Positions 51,364-62,124 of a DNA stretch of 64,000 nucleotides are shown piece after piece. This DNA comes from Candidatus Rhodoferax odensensis (lineage in GTDB: Bacteria > Pseudomonadota > Gammaproteobacteria > Burkholderiales > Burkholderiaceae_C), in contig JADKDJ010000011.1 of assembly GCA_016718405.1 (NCBI GenBank), positions 38,811 to 102,810 of the forward strand, written 5' to 3'. The notes beneath the pieces are model-generated. The model was not told the DNA's origin. It was given only the letters and a program-made list of their open reading frames with translations, and ran no database searches. How positions within the stretch are numbered: position 1 is the first letter of the stretch; every line of letters begins with the position of its first letter. The position numbers and the translations under genes were made by a program.

Positions 51364-51663
51364 ATGCTGCACATCGTCAACAAGTCACCCTTTCAAACCA
51401 GCACGCTGCAGAGCTGCCTGCGCATGGCGCAGCCCGGCCACGCGTTGCTGCTGACCGAAGACGCGGTCTACGCCGCCACCACCGGCACCGAGTGGACGGA
51501 GCAGGTGCGACGGGCCTGCACCACGCTTAAGGTTTATGCCCTGCAACCCGATCTGGACGCGCGTGGCCTGAGCGCCAAACTGATCGAAGGTATCACCCTG
51601 GTCGACTACGGCGGCTTTGTCGACCTGACCGTGGAACACCCCACCTCACATGCCTGGTTGTAA
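51364..51663 (+). CDS. dsrH: Sulfurtransferase subunit DsrH
   Basis: 99 residues. MLHIVNKSPFQTSTLQSCLRMAQPGHALLLTEDAVYAA carries the DsrH Cys (near residue 19). It ends VEHPTSHAWL. It completes DsrEFH, homologous to TusBCD. A 104-bp spacer before dsrC contains a G/C-rich stretch possibly related to the hairpin repeats. Confidence 0.93.
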   Translation: MLHIVNKSPFQTSTLQSCLRMAQPGHALLLTEDAVYAATTGTEWTEQVRRACTTLKVYALQPDLDARGLSAKLIEGITLVDYGGFVDLTVEHPTSHAWL

Positions 51664-51767
51664 TGAATCCCCAAGCGCCTGTGTGCCCGGCCACCCCTTT
51701 GGGGGGGACGCTGCGCCGTGGATAGCTGAAATGCAACTGCAAGAGTCCTTTTTACTTGGAGAACAAC

Positions 51768-52100
51768 ATGAGTTTTGAAATCGACGGCAAGACCTACGAG
51801 ACCGACGAAGAGGGTTACCTGCTGAACCTGGCCGACTGGAGCACCGCGGCTGCAGCCCATCTGGCCGAAGAGGAAAAGGTCGTGCTCACCGACAACCACT
51901 GGGAAGTGATCAACTTCCTGCGCGAGTACTACAACGAGTACCAGATTGCCCCCGCCGTGCGGGTGCTGACCAAGGCGATTGGCAAGCAGTTTGGCGAAGA
52001 AAAGGGCAACAGCAAGTACCTGTACGACCTGTTCCCCTACGGCCCGGCCAAGCAGGCCTGCAAGATCGCCGGCCTGCCCAAGCCCACCGGCTGTATCTGA
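51768..52100 (+). CDS. dsrC: Sulfur carrier DsrC, two conserved cysteines
   Basis: 110 residues. Substrate-carrying protein for DsrAB. Both functional cysteines are present: C98 (KQACKIAGLP) and the penultimate C109 (PTGCI), ten or eleven residues apart as required for the trisulfide cycle. The ATG at 51768 follows GGAGAAC. It contrasts with two Cys-free paralogues in the window (46599-46928 and 60366-60692). Confidence 0.96.
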   Translation: MSFEIDGKTYETDEEGYLLNLADWSTAAAAHLAEEEKVVLTDNHWEVINFLREYYNEYQIAPAVRVLTKAIGKQFGEEKGNSKYLYDLFPYGPAKQACKIAGLPKPTGCI

Positions 52101-52157
52101 GCGCTCCCAGGCGCGTCCTGGCATTCCTGACGCACACCGAGTCCCGGACCCCCGCCC

Positions 52158-52891
52158 ATGTCGCTGCTGACCATTCTTTTCGCAGTCCTGCTCAACGTCG
52201 CCGTGCTGGTGTTCGTGCTGGGCTTGGCACGCAAGGTCCGCAGCTACGCCCGCACACCCGCGCCGCTGAAGATCCCCACCACGCCGGCGCCAGTCACGAC
52301 CGCCGGCGTGGGCTGGCGCATGGCGCGCGAGGTGGTGTTCTTCGAGAGCCTGTTCAAGTCCAGCAAGTGGACCTGGCTCTTCGGCTGGGTGTTCCACGCC
52401 GCGCTGCTGCTGGTGCTGTTGCGCCACTTACGCTATTTTCAGGAGCCGGTGTGGCTGCCGGTGGTGCTGATCCAGCCTTTGGGCACCTACGCCGGTTTTG
52501 CCATGGTTGCGGCCCTAAGTGGCCTGTGGGCCAGGCGTTGCTTGGTGGACCGCGTGCGCTATATCTCCACCCCGTCGGACCACCTGATGCTGGCCCTGCT
52601 GCTGGCGATTGGCCTGACCGGCCTGGGGATGCGCTTCGTCAAGCACACCTGACATCGTGGCGGTCAAGGCCTTCATGCTGGGCCTGCTGCGTTTGGACTG
52701 GCAACCGCTGCCGTGACCCGGTGCTGCTGGTGCACCTGGCGCTGGTGGCGCTGCTGATGATCATCTTCCCCATCAGCAAATTGCTGCACGCACCGGGCTT
52801 GTTCTTCAGCCCGACGCGCAACCAGACCGACAACGCGCGCGAGTTGCGCCATGTCGCGGCCTGGACCAACGCGCTGGACAAAAGAGCCTGA
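52158..52891 (+). CDS. dsrM: Membrane cytochrome b subunit DsrM, two apparent frameshifts
   Basis: NarI-like haem b membrane subunit of DsrMKJOP, about 244 residues once corrected. Helices begin SLLTILFAVLLNVAVLVFVLG. The frame breaks after GMRFVKHT (an extra T at 52651 creates TGA), continues as DIVAVKAFMLGLLRLDWQPLP, and breaks again at 52715 (extra T, again TGA) before DPVLLVHLALVALLMIIFPISK. Both indels give TGAC where GAC is expected. All three pieces are otherwise well conserved. Confidence 0.88.
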
Positions 52892-52896
52892 ACACC

Positions 52897-54391
<1,495 letters not shown>

Positions 54392-54445
54392 CCCGACCGA
54401 CTGCGCACCCACTGGCTGCCCATGCACCATTCAGGAGACCCCAAC

Positions 54446-56404
54446 ATGTCTACCCCTCTCGAAAACATCGCCACCAAGCCGCTGAACTTTCGCCGTTACA
54501 AAGACGGCGACAACAAGGTGCGCTCGTTCCAGAAGGACATCTTTGACGCGGGCCATTCGCACAAGTGCCCAACCTATATTCAAAGCACCGCGCCGTGCCA
54601 GGGCAGTTGCCCGGCGGGCGAAGACATTCGGGGCTACCTCAACATCGTGCGCGGCATCGAGAAACCACCCGCTGGCGTGAGTTGGCAGGCCTATGCGTTT
54701 GGGCGCCTCACCGAGGCCAACCCGTTCCCGTCGGTGATGGGCCGGGTCTGCCCGGCACCGTGCGAGTCGGGCTGCAACCGCAACCAGGTGGAAGACTTTG
54801 TGGGCATCAACTCGGTGGAACACTTCCTGGGCGACTACGCCATCCAGAACAAGCTGGCCTTCGCCAAACCGCTGGCGCAGACCGGCAAAAAGGTGGCCGT
54901 CATCGGCGGCGGCCCGGCCGGCCTGTCGGCGGCCTACCAGCTGGCGCGCAAGGGTCACGCGGTCACGCTGTTCGACGAGCGCGCCGAGCTGGGCGGCATG
55001 ATGCGCTACGGCATTCCGGGCTTTCGCACCCCGCGTGATGTGCTGGACGCCGAGATCCAGCGCATCCTCGACCTGGGCGTGCAAACCCGCATGAACTGCC
55101 GCATTGGCACCGACATCAGCATGGAGGCCATTCGCGCCGAGTTCGATGCGGTATTTTTAGGTCTGGGTGCCCAGGCCGGGCGCGCCCTGCCCGTGGAGGG
55201 CGCCGACGCACCCAACTGCGTCACCGCCACCTCGTTCCTGAAGGCCTTCAACGATGGCCGCCTGCGCCATGTGGGCAAACGGGTGGTGGTGGTGGGTGGC
55301 GGTGACACCTCGATTGACGTGGCCACCGTGGCGCGCCGCCTGGGTCATATCGACACCATCCACGAATCAGACCGCCCCGAGCACGCCATCGCCGGCCACG
55401 TGGCGCACGACGTGGCCGAGGTGTCGGCGCGCCAAGGCGCCGAGGTCACGCTGACCTCGGTGTTTGCGGTGGACAAGATGCAGGCCACCAAACACGAAGT
55501 CGAACAAGCGCTGGCCGAGGGCATCACCATGCGCGGCGGCATGGCGCCAATCGGTGTGGTGCGCGGCGCGGACGGGCGCGCCACCGCCTTGCGCGTGATC
55601 CGCTGCGAGGCCAAGCTGGCGGGGGGCCGGCTGGAGATCAAGAACATCGAGGGCACCGAAGAAGACTTGCCCGCAGACCTGATCGTCTCGGCCATCGGCC
55701 AGGCGGTGGACTTCACCGGTCTGGACGAGTTCAACAACGGCAAAGGCGCCATCAACACCGACAAGAACTACCAGGTGCAGGGCCAGCCAGGCTGCTTTGT
55801 GGGCGGCGACGTCGTGCGCCCGCATTTGCTGACCACGGCCATCGGCCACGGCGCCATTGCCGCCGACGGCATTGACCGCTATCTGCACAGCGAGCCGCTG
55901 GAGAAGCGCCCCAAGATCGACGTGCATGCGTTTGATCTGAAACGCAAGATGCTGGAAAAGGGCTACACCTTCAGCGAGGTGCACGAGCCGATTCGTGGCA
56001 CGGACAAGAGCACGGCGGCGATCCACAACTTCGACAACCGCTCGGACCGTTATGTGATCTCGCACAAAGAGCTGTTCCTGGGCCACTTCCCCTATGTGGC
56101 ACGCAACCGGCGCGGCACCGTCACGCTGACGGCCGAGCAGGCCCTGAACAATTTCGAGGAACGCCTGCAGCCGCTGCTGGAAGCGCAGGCGGTGGCGGAA
56201 GCCAAACGCTGCATGAGTTGCGGCCAGTGTTTCGAGTGCGACAACTGCGTGGTCTATTGCCCGCAAGTGGCGGTATTCAAGGTGCCCAAGGCCAAGTCCA
56301 CCACCGGGCGTTATGTGGACACCAACTACAGCAAGTGCATTGGCTGCCACATTTGTGCCGACGTATGCCCCACGGGCTACATCCAGATGGGCCTGGGGGA
56401 CTGA
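54446..56404 (+). CDS. dsrL: NAD(P)H:acceptor oxidoreductase DsrL
   Basis: 652 residues, GltD-like flavoprotein linked to rDsr. In order: an N-terminal Cys-rich Fe-S region (CQGSCPAGEDIRGYL, CPAPCESGCNRN), an FAD Rossmann (VAVIGGGPAGLSAAYQLA), an NAD(P) Rossmann (VVVVGGGDTSIDVATVAR), a second FAD contact (GCFVGGDVVRPHLLTTAIGHG), and C-terminal ferredoxin clusters (CMSCGQCFECDNC, CIGCHICADVCPTG). It transfers electrons between DsrAB and NAD(P)H. The ATG at 54446 follows CAGGAGA; a longer frame exists to 54422. Confidence 0.94.
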   Translation: MSTPLENIATKPLNFRRYKDGDNKVRSFQKDIFDAGHSHKCPTYIQSTAPCQGSCPAGEDIRGYLNIVRGIEKPPAGVSWQAYAFGRLTEANPFPSVMGRVCPAPCESGCNRNQVEDFVGINSVEHFLGDYAIQNKLAFAKPLAQTGKKVAVIGGGPAGLSAAYQLARKGHAVTLFDERAELGGMMRYGIPGFRTPRDVLDAEIQRILDLGVQTRMNCRIGTDISMEAIRAEFDAVFLGLGAQAGRALPVEGADAPNCVTATSFLKAFNDGRLRHVGKRVVVVGGGDTSIDVATVARRLGHIDTIHESDRPEHAIAGHVAHDVAEVSARQGAEVTLTSVFAVDKMQATKHEVEQALAEGITMRGGMAPIGVVRGADGRATALRVIRCEAKLAGGRLEIKNIEGTEEDLPADLIVSAIGQAVDFTGLDEFNNGKGAINTDKNYQVQGQPGCFVGGDVVRPHLLTTAIGHGAIAADGIDRYLHSEPLEKRPKIDVHAFDLKRKMLEKGYTFSEVHEPIRGTDKSTAAIHNFDNRSDRYVISHKELFLGHFPYVARNRRGTVTLTAEQALNNFEERLQPLLEAQAVAEAKRCMSCGQCFECDNCVVYCPQVAVFKVPKAKSTTGRYVDTNYSKCIGCHICADVCPTGYIQMGLGD

Positions 56405-56919
56405 TGGTTCCCCCCTGTGTCGCCTTCGGCGCCTCCCCCCCGGGGGGGCGACACCAGCGGCCCGGCAGAGCCGGTTCCGCGGTGTCTGCTGGGATGGGCC
56501 TGGTGTTGGCGCCATGGCTGCTGGGCGGCGCGGCGCAGGCGGTGCAGAGGCGGCGGACCGCGCCGGTGCCCCAGCCGGTGATCGAGGCGGCGCGTGGCGG
56601 GCAGTGTGTGGCGGAGCCGGCCTTCATGCGGCGCAACCACATGAAGCTGCTCCAGCACCAGCGCGACGACACGCTGCGCGGCGGCATCCGCACTGGGCAG
56701 TACAGCTTGAAGGCCTGCATTGGCTGCCATGCCAACACGCGCACCGGCAGTGTCAACGCCAGCAGCAGCAATTTCTGCCAGAGCTGCCACGCGTATGCGG
56801 CCGTCAAGATTGATTGTTTCGAGTGCCATGCCAGCCACGCGCCCACCCGGTCCACGGCCCAAGCCCGCGGCTCCCAGGCGGCAAACCATGAAGCCGATTC
56901 CCGCCCCTGCAGCCGATAA
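56404..56919 (+). CDS. dsrJ: Trihaem cytochrome c DsrJ
   Basis: Periplasmic trihaem cytochrome of DsrMKJOP: motifs CIGCH, CQSCH, CFECH. A hydrophobic leader/anchor MGLVLAPWLLGGAAQA precedes them. The start is uncertain. ATG at 56404 overlaps the dsrL stop (TGATG), but the first 26 codons pass through a hairpin repeat, so GTG at 56482 or ATG at 56494 may be the real start (141-145 residues). The 3' end overlaps dsrO by 32 bp. Confidence 0.88.
   Translation: MVPPCVAFGASPPGGRHQRPGRAGSAVSAGMGLVLAPWLLGGAAQAVQRRRTAPVPQPVIEAARGGQCVAEPAFMRRNHMKLLQHQRDDTLRGGIRTGQYSLKACIGCHANTRTGSVNASSSNFCQSCHAYAAVKIDCFECHASHAPTRSTAQARGSQAANHEADSRPCSR
56441..56488 (+). repeat. Structured intergenic hairpin repeat, copy 3 (dsrL-dsrJ)
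   Basis: GACACC pairs with GGTGTC (56450-56455 and 56481-56486); GCGG/CCGC middle stem; inner stem CCGGC-AGA-GCCGG; preceded by a run of Gs. Same sense as the dsr transcript. The outer and middle stems differ from copy 1 by compensating base changes. Confidence 0.78.
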
Positions 56920-57664
56920 ACCGGCCACGACGCCCAGCCGGCGCGGCTTTCTGGGTGTGGCGGCGGCTGGTATCGCCGGCATCCTGATCGCCCCCGGCAT
57001 ACGGCTGATCGAGATTGCCCAGGCTGCGCCTTCTGGTCAAGCCTTGAGCCCAGGGGCCAGCAGCACCGTGCGCTGGGGCATGCTGGTTGACAGCACGAAG
57101 TGCGCCAGCGGTTGCACCGACTGCGTGACCGCCTGCAACACCGAGAACGGCCTGTCTGGTGGCACCAAGGCGACCGATCCGCAGTGGATTCGCAAGATCG
57201 AGATCAAGGAAATCCGCACCGGCAAGGTCCAGTCGCTGCCGATGATGTGCCAGCACTGCGCCGAGCCGCCCTGCGTGGACGTGTGCCCCACCGGCGCCTC
57301 GTTCAAACGCGCCGACGGCATCGTGCTGGTGGACAAGCACATCTGCATCGGCTGCCGTTATTGCGTGATGGCCTGCCCCTACAAGGCGCGCTCTTTTGTG
57401 CACGAACCCCAGAGCAACCAAAAGCCCGACGTGCCGCGTGGCATGGGCACGGTGGAGGCCTGCACCCTGTGTGTGCACAAGGTCGACCGCGGCGAACAGC
57501 CGGCCTGCGTCAGCGCCTGCTCTGACGCGGGGCACGGCGCCATCCTGTTTGGCGACCTGAACGACCCCAACAGCGACATCTCCCAACGCATCGCCAGGGT
57601 GGCGTCACGGCAGATTCGGGAAGATTTGAATCTGAATACCGGGATCCGGTACACCGGAGTCTGA
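56888..57664 (+). CDS. dsrO: Periplasmic ferredoxin-like subunit DsrO
   Basis: 258 residues. A Tat signal (SRRGFLGVAAAGIAGILI) is followed by four ferredoxin-type [4Fe-4S] sites: CASGCTDCVTAC, CQHCAEPPCVDVCPTG, CIGCRYCVMACPY, CTLCVHKVDRGEQPACVSAC. Electron-transfer subunit of DsrMKJOP on the outer face of the membrane, partner of DsrP. The ATG at 56888 lies inside the end of dsrJ; dsrP starts three bases after its stop. Confidence 0.93.
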   Translation: MKPIPAPAADKPATTPSRRGFLGVAAAGIAGILIAPGIRLIEIAQAAPSGQALSPGASSTVRWGMLVDSTKCASGCTDCVTACNTENGLSGGTKATDPQWIRKIEIKEIRTGKVQSLPMMCQHCAEPPCVDVCPTGASFKRADGIVLVDKHICIGCRYCVMACPYKARSFVHEPQSNQKPDVPRGMGTVEACTLCVHKVDRGEQPACVSACSDAGHGAILFGDLNDPNSDISQRIARVASRQIREDLNLNTGIRYTGV

Positions 57665-57667
57665 AGC

Positions 57668-58888
57668 ATGAAAATCGCGCTGCGTCAACTCGAAGGCAAC
57701 AGTCCCGGCTACTACGCCCTGCTGGGCGCGCTGGCCGGGGTGGCGGCGCTGGGGGGGGCTGCGGTCTGGACCATGGAGCACCACGGCCACATCGTCACCG
57801 GCATGAACAACCAGATCGTCTGGGGGCTGCCGCATGTGTTTGCGGTGTTCCTGGTGGTGGCGGCATCGGGCGCGCTCAACGTCGCCTCCATGGCCTCGGT
57901 GTTTGGCAAGACCGAATTCAAGCCGCTGGCGCCCCTGTCCGCGCTGTTGGCGCTGGCCTTGCTGCTGGGTGGTTTGGCCGTGCTGATGCTCGATCTGGGC
58001 CGGCCGGACCGCCTCATCGTGGCCATGACGCACTACAACTTCAAGTCGATCTTTGCACTCAACATCTTTCTGTACTCCGGGTTCATGGGCTTCGTCATCG
58101 CCTACCTCTGGACCATGATGGAGCACAGCATGAGCCGCTTCACGCCCCTGGCGGGCCTGGCCGCCTTCCTGTGGCGCCTGGCGCTGACCACCGGTACCGG
58201 CTCGATCTTTGGCTTTCTGGTGGCGCGCCAGGCCTATGACTCGGCTTTGCTGGCGCCGCTGTTCATTGCGCTGTCACTGAGCTACGGCCTGGCGGTGTTC
58301 CAGCTGGTGCTGATGGCCGCCGCGCGTGGCAGCGCACGCCCATTGGGCGATTGCCTGCTGGCACGTTTTGCGCGGCTGCAGGCAATCTTTATCGCCGCCG
58401 GCCTGTACTTCGTGCTGGTCTACCACCTGACCAATCTGTACTTCACCAAACACCACGATTTCGAGCGCTTTGTGTTGCTGGAAGGGGGCGTGTACACCAC
58501 CCTGTTCTGGCTTGGCCAGGTGCTGCTGGGTGGCGTGTTGCCCATCGCGCTGCTGCTGCACCCGCGCATCGGCCAGTTGCGCCTGCGCATCGCACTCAGT
58601 GCCGCGTTGGTGGTAGCCGGCGGCTTTGCACAGATGGCCGTCACCATCATCGGTGGGCAAGCCTTTCCCCTGGTGATGTTCCCGGGCCACCAGGTCCGCA
58701 GCAGTTTTGCAGACGGCGTGGTCAACCCCTACAGCCCCAGCTTGCCGGAGTGGTTGCTGGGCTTTGGCGGCATCGCGGTGGTGGCGCTGATCGTGACGCT
58801 TGCCATCAAGTTCATGGACTTCCTGCCAGAGCGGCTCGACGATGCCGCCATTCCGACCAGCGGGCCGGCCACGCCAACGAGCACTTGA
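57668..58888 (+). CDS. dsrP: NrfD-like integral membrane subunit DsrP
   Basis: 406 residues with about ten membrane helices, NrfD/PsrC family, binding quinone for the DsrMKJOP complex. Recognisable segments: NNQIVWGLPHVFAVFLVVAASGALN, LDLGRPDRLIVAMTHYNFKSIF, VNPYSPSLPEWLLGFGG. It lies directly after dsrO and 13 bp before dsrN. Confidence 0.93.
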   Translation: MKIALRQLEGNSPGYYALLGALAGVAALGGAAVWTMEHHGHIVTGMNNQIVWGLPHVFAVFLVVAASGALNVASMASVFGKTEFKPLAPLSALLALALLLGGLAVLMLDLGRPDRLIVAMTHYNFKSIFALNIFLYSGFMGFVIAYLWTMMEHSMSRFTPLAGLAAFLWRLALTTGTGSIFGFLVARQAYDSALLAPLFIALSLSYGLAVFQLVLMAAARGSARPLGDCLLARFARLQAIFIAAGLYFVLVYHLTNLYFTKHHDFERFVLLEGGVYTTLFWLGQVLLGGVLPIALLLHPRIGQLRLRIALSAALVVAGGFAQMAVTIIGGQAFPLVMFPGHQVRSSFADGVVNPYSPSLPEWLLGFGGIAVVALIVTLAIKFMDFLPERLDDAAIPTSGPATPTST

Positions 58889-58901
58889 ACAGCGTCACGA
58901 C

Positions 58902-60366
58902 ATGACACGTTTGCTGATATCCGCAGCGCACAAGTCGTCGGGCAAGACCACCATCACGGTGGGCCTGTGCGCGGCCCTGTCCGCTCAGGGTTTGCGCGTG
59001 CAGCCTTTCAAAAAGGGGCCGGACTACATCGACCCGATGTGGTTGAGCCAGGCCAGCGGGCGTGACTGCTTCAACCTCGACCCGTTCCTGATGTCGCCCG
59101 AGGCGATTGGCACCTGCTTCAGCCGCCACGCGGCGCAAGCAGACATCGCTATCGTGGAAGGCAACAAGGGGCTGTACGACGGGCTGGCGCTGGACGGCAG
59201 CAACAGCAATGCCGCCCTGGCCCACTTGCTGGATTTACCGGTGGTGCTGGTGCTCGATGCGCGCGGCATGACGCGTGGCATCGCACCGCTGATTCTGGGC
59301 TACCAGGCGTTTGATGCGCGCATTCGCATCGCCGGTGTGATCCTCAACCAGTTGGGTGGCGCGCGGCACGAGTCGAAATTGCGCGCCGTGATTGAACACT
59401 ACACCGACGTGAGCGTGCTGGGCGCCATCGGCCACGACCCGCGCCTGGCCGTGGTGGAGCGCCATCTGGGCCTGATGCCCAACCACGAACTGGATGACGC
59501 GGCGCAACGTGTGCGCGCCATGGGTGAACTGATCGCGGCCCAAGTCGATCTGGCCAAGGTGCTGCAAGTGGCCGCCAGTGCCGCACCGCTGGTCGGTCCC
59601 GCTGACGTGGCCGTGGCCGCGTCGCGCAACGCGCCATCCAGGGCGACTGCCACCGCCAAGCCGGCGCGCGTGCGCATCGGTCTGGCGCGCGACAAGGCGT
59701 TTGGCTTCTATTACCCGGACGATCTGCAGGCACTGCAGGCCGCCGGGGCGGAGCTGGTGCCCTTTGATACCCTGCACGACAGCACCCTGCCGGCGGTTGA
59801 TGGTCTGTTCATCGGCGGTGGATTCCCGGAGATGTTTGGCCCCGAGTTGCAGGCCAACGTGGCGCTTGCGCGACAGCATCCGCTCAGCCATCGAAGCCGG
59901 TCTGCCGGTCTACGCCGAATGTGGTGGCCTGATGTACCTGGCCCGCACGCTGCGCTACAAAGACAAAGTTCACCAGATGGTGGGGGCGCTGCCGGTGGAC
60001 GTCGTGATGCACGAGCGCCCGGTGGGGCGTGGCTATGTCGAACTGGAGCGTACCGGCGACGCGCCCTGGCCTGTTGACAATGGCGCCGGTGGGAGCGCGA
60101 GCCGACAGTCGGCCACACTGCGCGGCCATGAGTTCCATTACTCCAGCCTGGAAAACATCGACACCAAACTGAAGATTGCCTACCGCGTGCGGCGTGGCCA
60201 TGGCGTGGATGGCCAGCACGACGGCATCGTGCATCGCCACGTGCTGGCCGCCTACACGCACCTGCGCAGCGGCGCGGGCAGCGACTGGGCGCGCCAGTTC
60301 GTGCGCTATGTGCAAGACCGTAAAATCCGTGCACCTCTGCAAGCTTTGGAACCATGCGAACTCTGA
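58902..60366 (+). CDS. dsrN: Sirohaem amidase DsrN (cobyrinate a,c-diamide synthase-like), apparent frameshift
   Basis: CobB/CbiA-type glutamine amidotransferase; in dsr loci it is thought to amidate sirohaem for DsrAB. The N-terminal P-loop is SAAHKSSGKTTITVGLCAAL. The C-terminal GATase domain has the nucleophile Cys in YAECGGLMYL. The halves lie in different frames: after ELQANVAL one extra base (59865-59868) must be removed to reach RDSIRSAIEAGLPVYAECGG. Corrected length about 487 residues. The stop overlaps the next ATG (TGATG). Confidence 0.9.
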
Positions 60367-60692
60367 TGGTCAACGGCCGCCCCATCACCACCGATGTGGA
60401 GGGCTATCTCAGGAACCTGGACGACTGGTCGGAAGATTTTGCGCGTGCGCAGGCCAGGTCCGAAGGGCTGGTGCTGACCGACGCACACTGGCAGGTGATC
60501 GCCTACCTGCGCGCCTATTTTGAGGAGCACCGCGTGCAGGCGCAAGTGCGCGCCATGATCCGGCACTTTGCCAAGGAGTGGGGGCCCGAGCTGGGCAACA
60601 ACCACCACCTGCATGAACTCTTTCCCATCGGCGGCCCGCAAAAACAGGGCAACCGTTTGGCTGGCCTATTGAAAACCAAGGGCGAGCATTGA
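60366..60692 (+). CDS. Second cysteine-free DsrC-family paralogue (RspA-like)
   Basis: 108 residues: GRPITTDVEGYLRNLDDW, LTDAHWQVIAYLRAYFEEH, LHELFPIGGPQKQGNRLAG, all DsrC-like. No Cys anywhere; the arm ends KTKGEH. The ATG at 60366 overlaps the dsrN stop, so it is coupled; an in-frame ATG at 60354 is the alternative. It cannot carry sulfur by the DsrC mechanism. A regulatory or assembly role is inferred. Confidence 0.85.
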   Translation: MVNGRPITTDVEGYLRNLDDWSEDFARAQARSEGLVLTDAHWQVIAYLRAYFEEHRVQAQVRAMIRHFAKEWGPELGNNHHLHELFPIGGPQKQGNRLAGLLKTKGEH

Positions 60693-60700
60693 AACGTGTC

Positions 60701-60779
60701 GTCATTGCGAGCGCGGTGACGCCATCAGGTTCAAGGACCGTGTGCGGTATCAGGCCGAACTTGGGAGGCTCGCAGTAAC
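60701..60779. repeat. Small inverted-repeat element between the DsrC paralogue and dsrR
   Basis: Begins GTCATTGCGAGC (60701-60712) and ends GCTCGCAGTAAC (60768-60779); the ends are inverted repeats with 10 of 12 matches. The GTCATTGCGAG start is typical of dispersed bacterial repeats. About 79 bp, non-coding; possibly a MITE or REP-type unit. Confidence 0.55.
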
Positions 60780-60826
60780 CGGTTCTGCAGTCATACACTT
60801 GAAGAATGTCGATTGAAGGAGCCATG

Positions 60827-61204
60827 ATGTTCACACTTACCAGCGCAGCCGCCCGTCAGGTGCGCCAGGCCGCGCTTGCCAGCGGCGCCCAGGCGATGGC
60901 CCTGCGCATCGCGGCCAGCATCGAAGCCGATGGCTCGGTGCACTATGGCATGGGCTTTGATGACCCCCTGGACGAAGACATGAAACTCGACCTGGACGGG
61001 ATTGCCGTGGTGATCGCCGAGGACTACCAGCCGGCGCTGGAGCACATCGTGCTCGACTACGTGGAGTTGGAGCCTGGGCAGTTCAATTTCATCTTCATGG
61101 ATGCGCGCACCTGCGATGCCGCGCCCGCACCGTCGGGCGGTTGCGGTGGCGGGTCCTGCGGCAGCGGCGGCTGCGGTGGCTCCAATCAGGGGCCCAAGCA
61201 TTGA
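60827..61204 (+). CDS. dsrR: A-type carrier-like protein DsrR
   Basis: 125 residues with the IscA/A-type fold: LTSAAARQVRQAALASG, ALRIAASIEADGSVHYGMGFDDPLDEDM, FNFIFMDARTCDA. It ends in a Gly/Cys tail (SGGCGGGSCGSGGCGG) with three closely spaced cysteines plus one earlier. Purple-sulfur DsrR is reported to lack the A-type cysteines, so this tail is notable. The ATG at 60827 has AAGGAG five bases upstream; 60824 and 60806 are alternatives. Confidence 0.85.
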   Translation: MFTLTSAAARQVRQAALASGAQAMALRIAASIEADGSVHYGMGFDDPLDEDMKLDLDGIAVVIAEDYQPALEHIVLDYVELEPGQFNFIFMDARTCDAAPAPSGGCGGGSCGSGGCGGSNQGPKH

Positions 61205-62028
61205 CCACCGACAAGCGATCCACCGGCCCCTCTAGCGGGCCGTCAAGCGGGGCATCAAACGTCCCATCGTCCGGCCGCGTGTACCTGGTCGGCGCCGGCC
61301 CGGGTGACCCCGAGCTGCTGACGCTGCGCGCGGTGCGCCTGTTGCAGCGGACCGAGGTGGTCGTCTACGACCACCTGGTGTCCAGTGCCGTGCTGGACTT
61401 TGTCGCGCCCAGCGCCGAGCGCATCTACGCCGGCAAGCGCCGCAATGAACACACCATGCGCCAGGAGCAGATCAACGCGCTGCTGGTCAAGCTGGCCCAA
61501 CAGGGCAAGCAGGTGGTGCGCCTCAAGGGCGGTGACCCATTCATCTTTGGGCGCGGCGGTGAGGAACTGCAGGCCCTGGCGGCCCATGGCATTGCCTTCG
61601 AGGTGGTGCCCGGCATCACCGCGGCGTCGGGCGTGTCCTGCTACGCCGGCATTCCCTTGACGCACCGCGATCACGCGCAGACTTGCCTGTTCGTCACCGG
61701 CCATCTCAAGGACGGCAGCGCCGACCTGGACTGGCCCAGCCTGGTGCGACCCAACCAGACCGTGGTGATCTACATGGGCCTGGGTGGCCTGGCCGACATT
61801 TGCCGCCAGTTGATGGCGCACGGTGCCGCGCCAGACCTGCCGATCGCCGTGGTGCAGGACGGCAGCATTGCCACCCAGAAAGTCGTGACCGGCACACTGG
61901 CCGATATGCCCGAGCGGGTCACGCGGGAGGGACTGCGCTCACCCTGCCTGACGATCATTGGCGATGTCGTCAAGCTGCACGACAGCCTGGCGTGGTTCAA
62001 GCCTGAGACGACCGCAACAACGTCGTAG
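61201..62028 (+). CDS. cobA: Uroporphyrinogen-III C-methyltransferase (sirohaem synthesis)
   Basis: 275 residues. SUMT makes precorrin-2, the precursor of the sirohaem needed by DsrAB. Family motifs: YLVGAGPGDPELLTLRA, VVRLKGGDPFIFGRGGEE, VVPGITAASGVSCYAGIPLTHR, ADMPERV. It lacks the N-terminal CysG oxidase/chelatase domain and has instead a Ser/Gly-rich leader. TTG at 61201 overlaps the dsrR stop (TTGA); no better start exists between it and the first motif. Last gene of the dsr run. Confidence 0.92.
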   Translation: MTTDKRSTGPSSGPSSGASNVPSSGRVYLVGAGPGDPELLTLRAVRLLQRTEVVVYDHLVSSAVLDFVAPSAERIYAGKRRNEHTMRQEQINALLVKLAQQGKQVVRLKGGDPFIFGRGGEELQALAAHGIAFEVVPGITAASGVSCYAGIPLTHRDHAQTCLFVTGHLKDGSADLDWPSLVRPNQTVVIYMGLGGLADICRQLMAHGAAPDLPIAVVQDGSIATQKVVTGTLADMPERVTREGLRSPCLTIIGDVVKLHDSLAWFKPETTATTS

Positions 62029-62081
62029 GCACTGCCTGGAAGCCAGACTGCTGACTTTGACCCAATTGGCCGCATGGTGAT

Positions 62082-62109
62082 AAAGTAGATACGTTTTCAT
62101 ATCTACTTT
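62082..62109 (+). promoter_or_regulatory. Palindromic operator before the second TA pair
   Basis: Perfect 10-bp arms AAAGTAGATA and TATCTACTTT with an 8-nt spacer, 15 bp before the antitoxin ATG. Very likely the autoregulatory binding site of the VapB-type antitoxin. Confidence 0.75.
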
Positions 62110-62124
62110 TAGAGGAGATACGCC

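Noticed and set aside
51661..51740. Fourth copy of the hairpin repeat between dsrH and dsrC
   Set aside because: G/C runs are present but the three-tier stem cannot be drawn convincingly.
54392..54546. DsrK extended to 549 residues
   Set aside because: The extension is out-of-frame Arg/His-rich sequence after an apparent indel; the correct frame ends at 54391.
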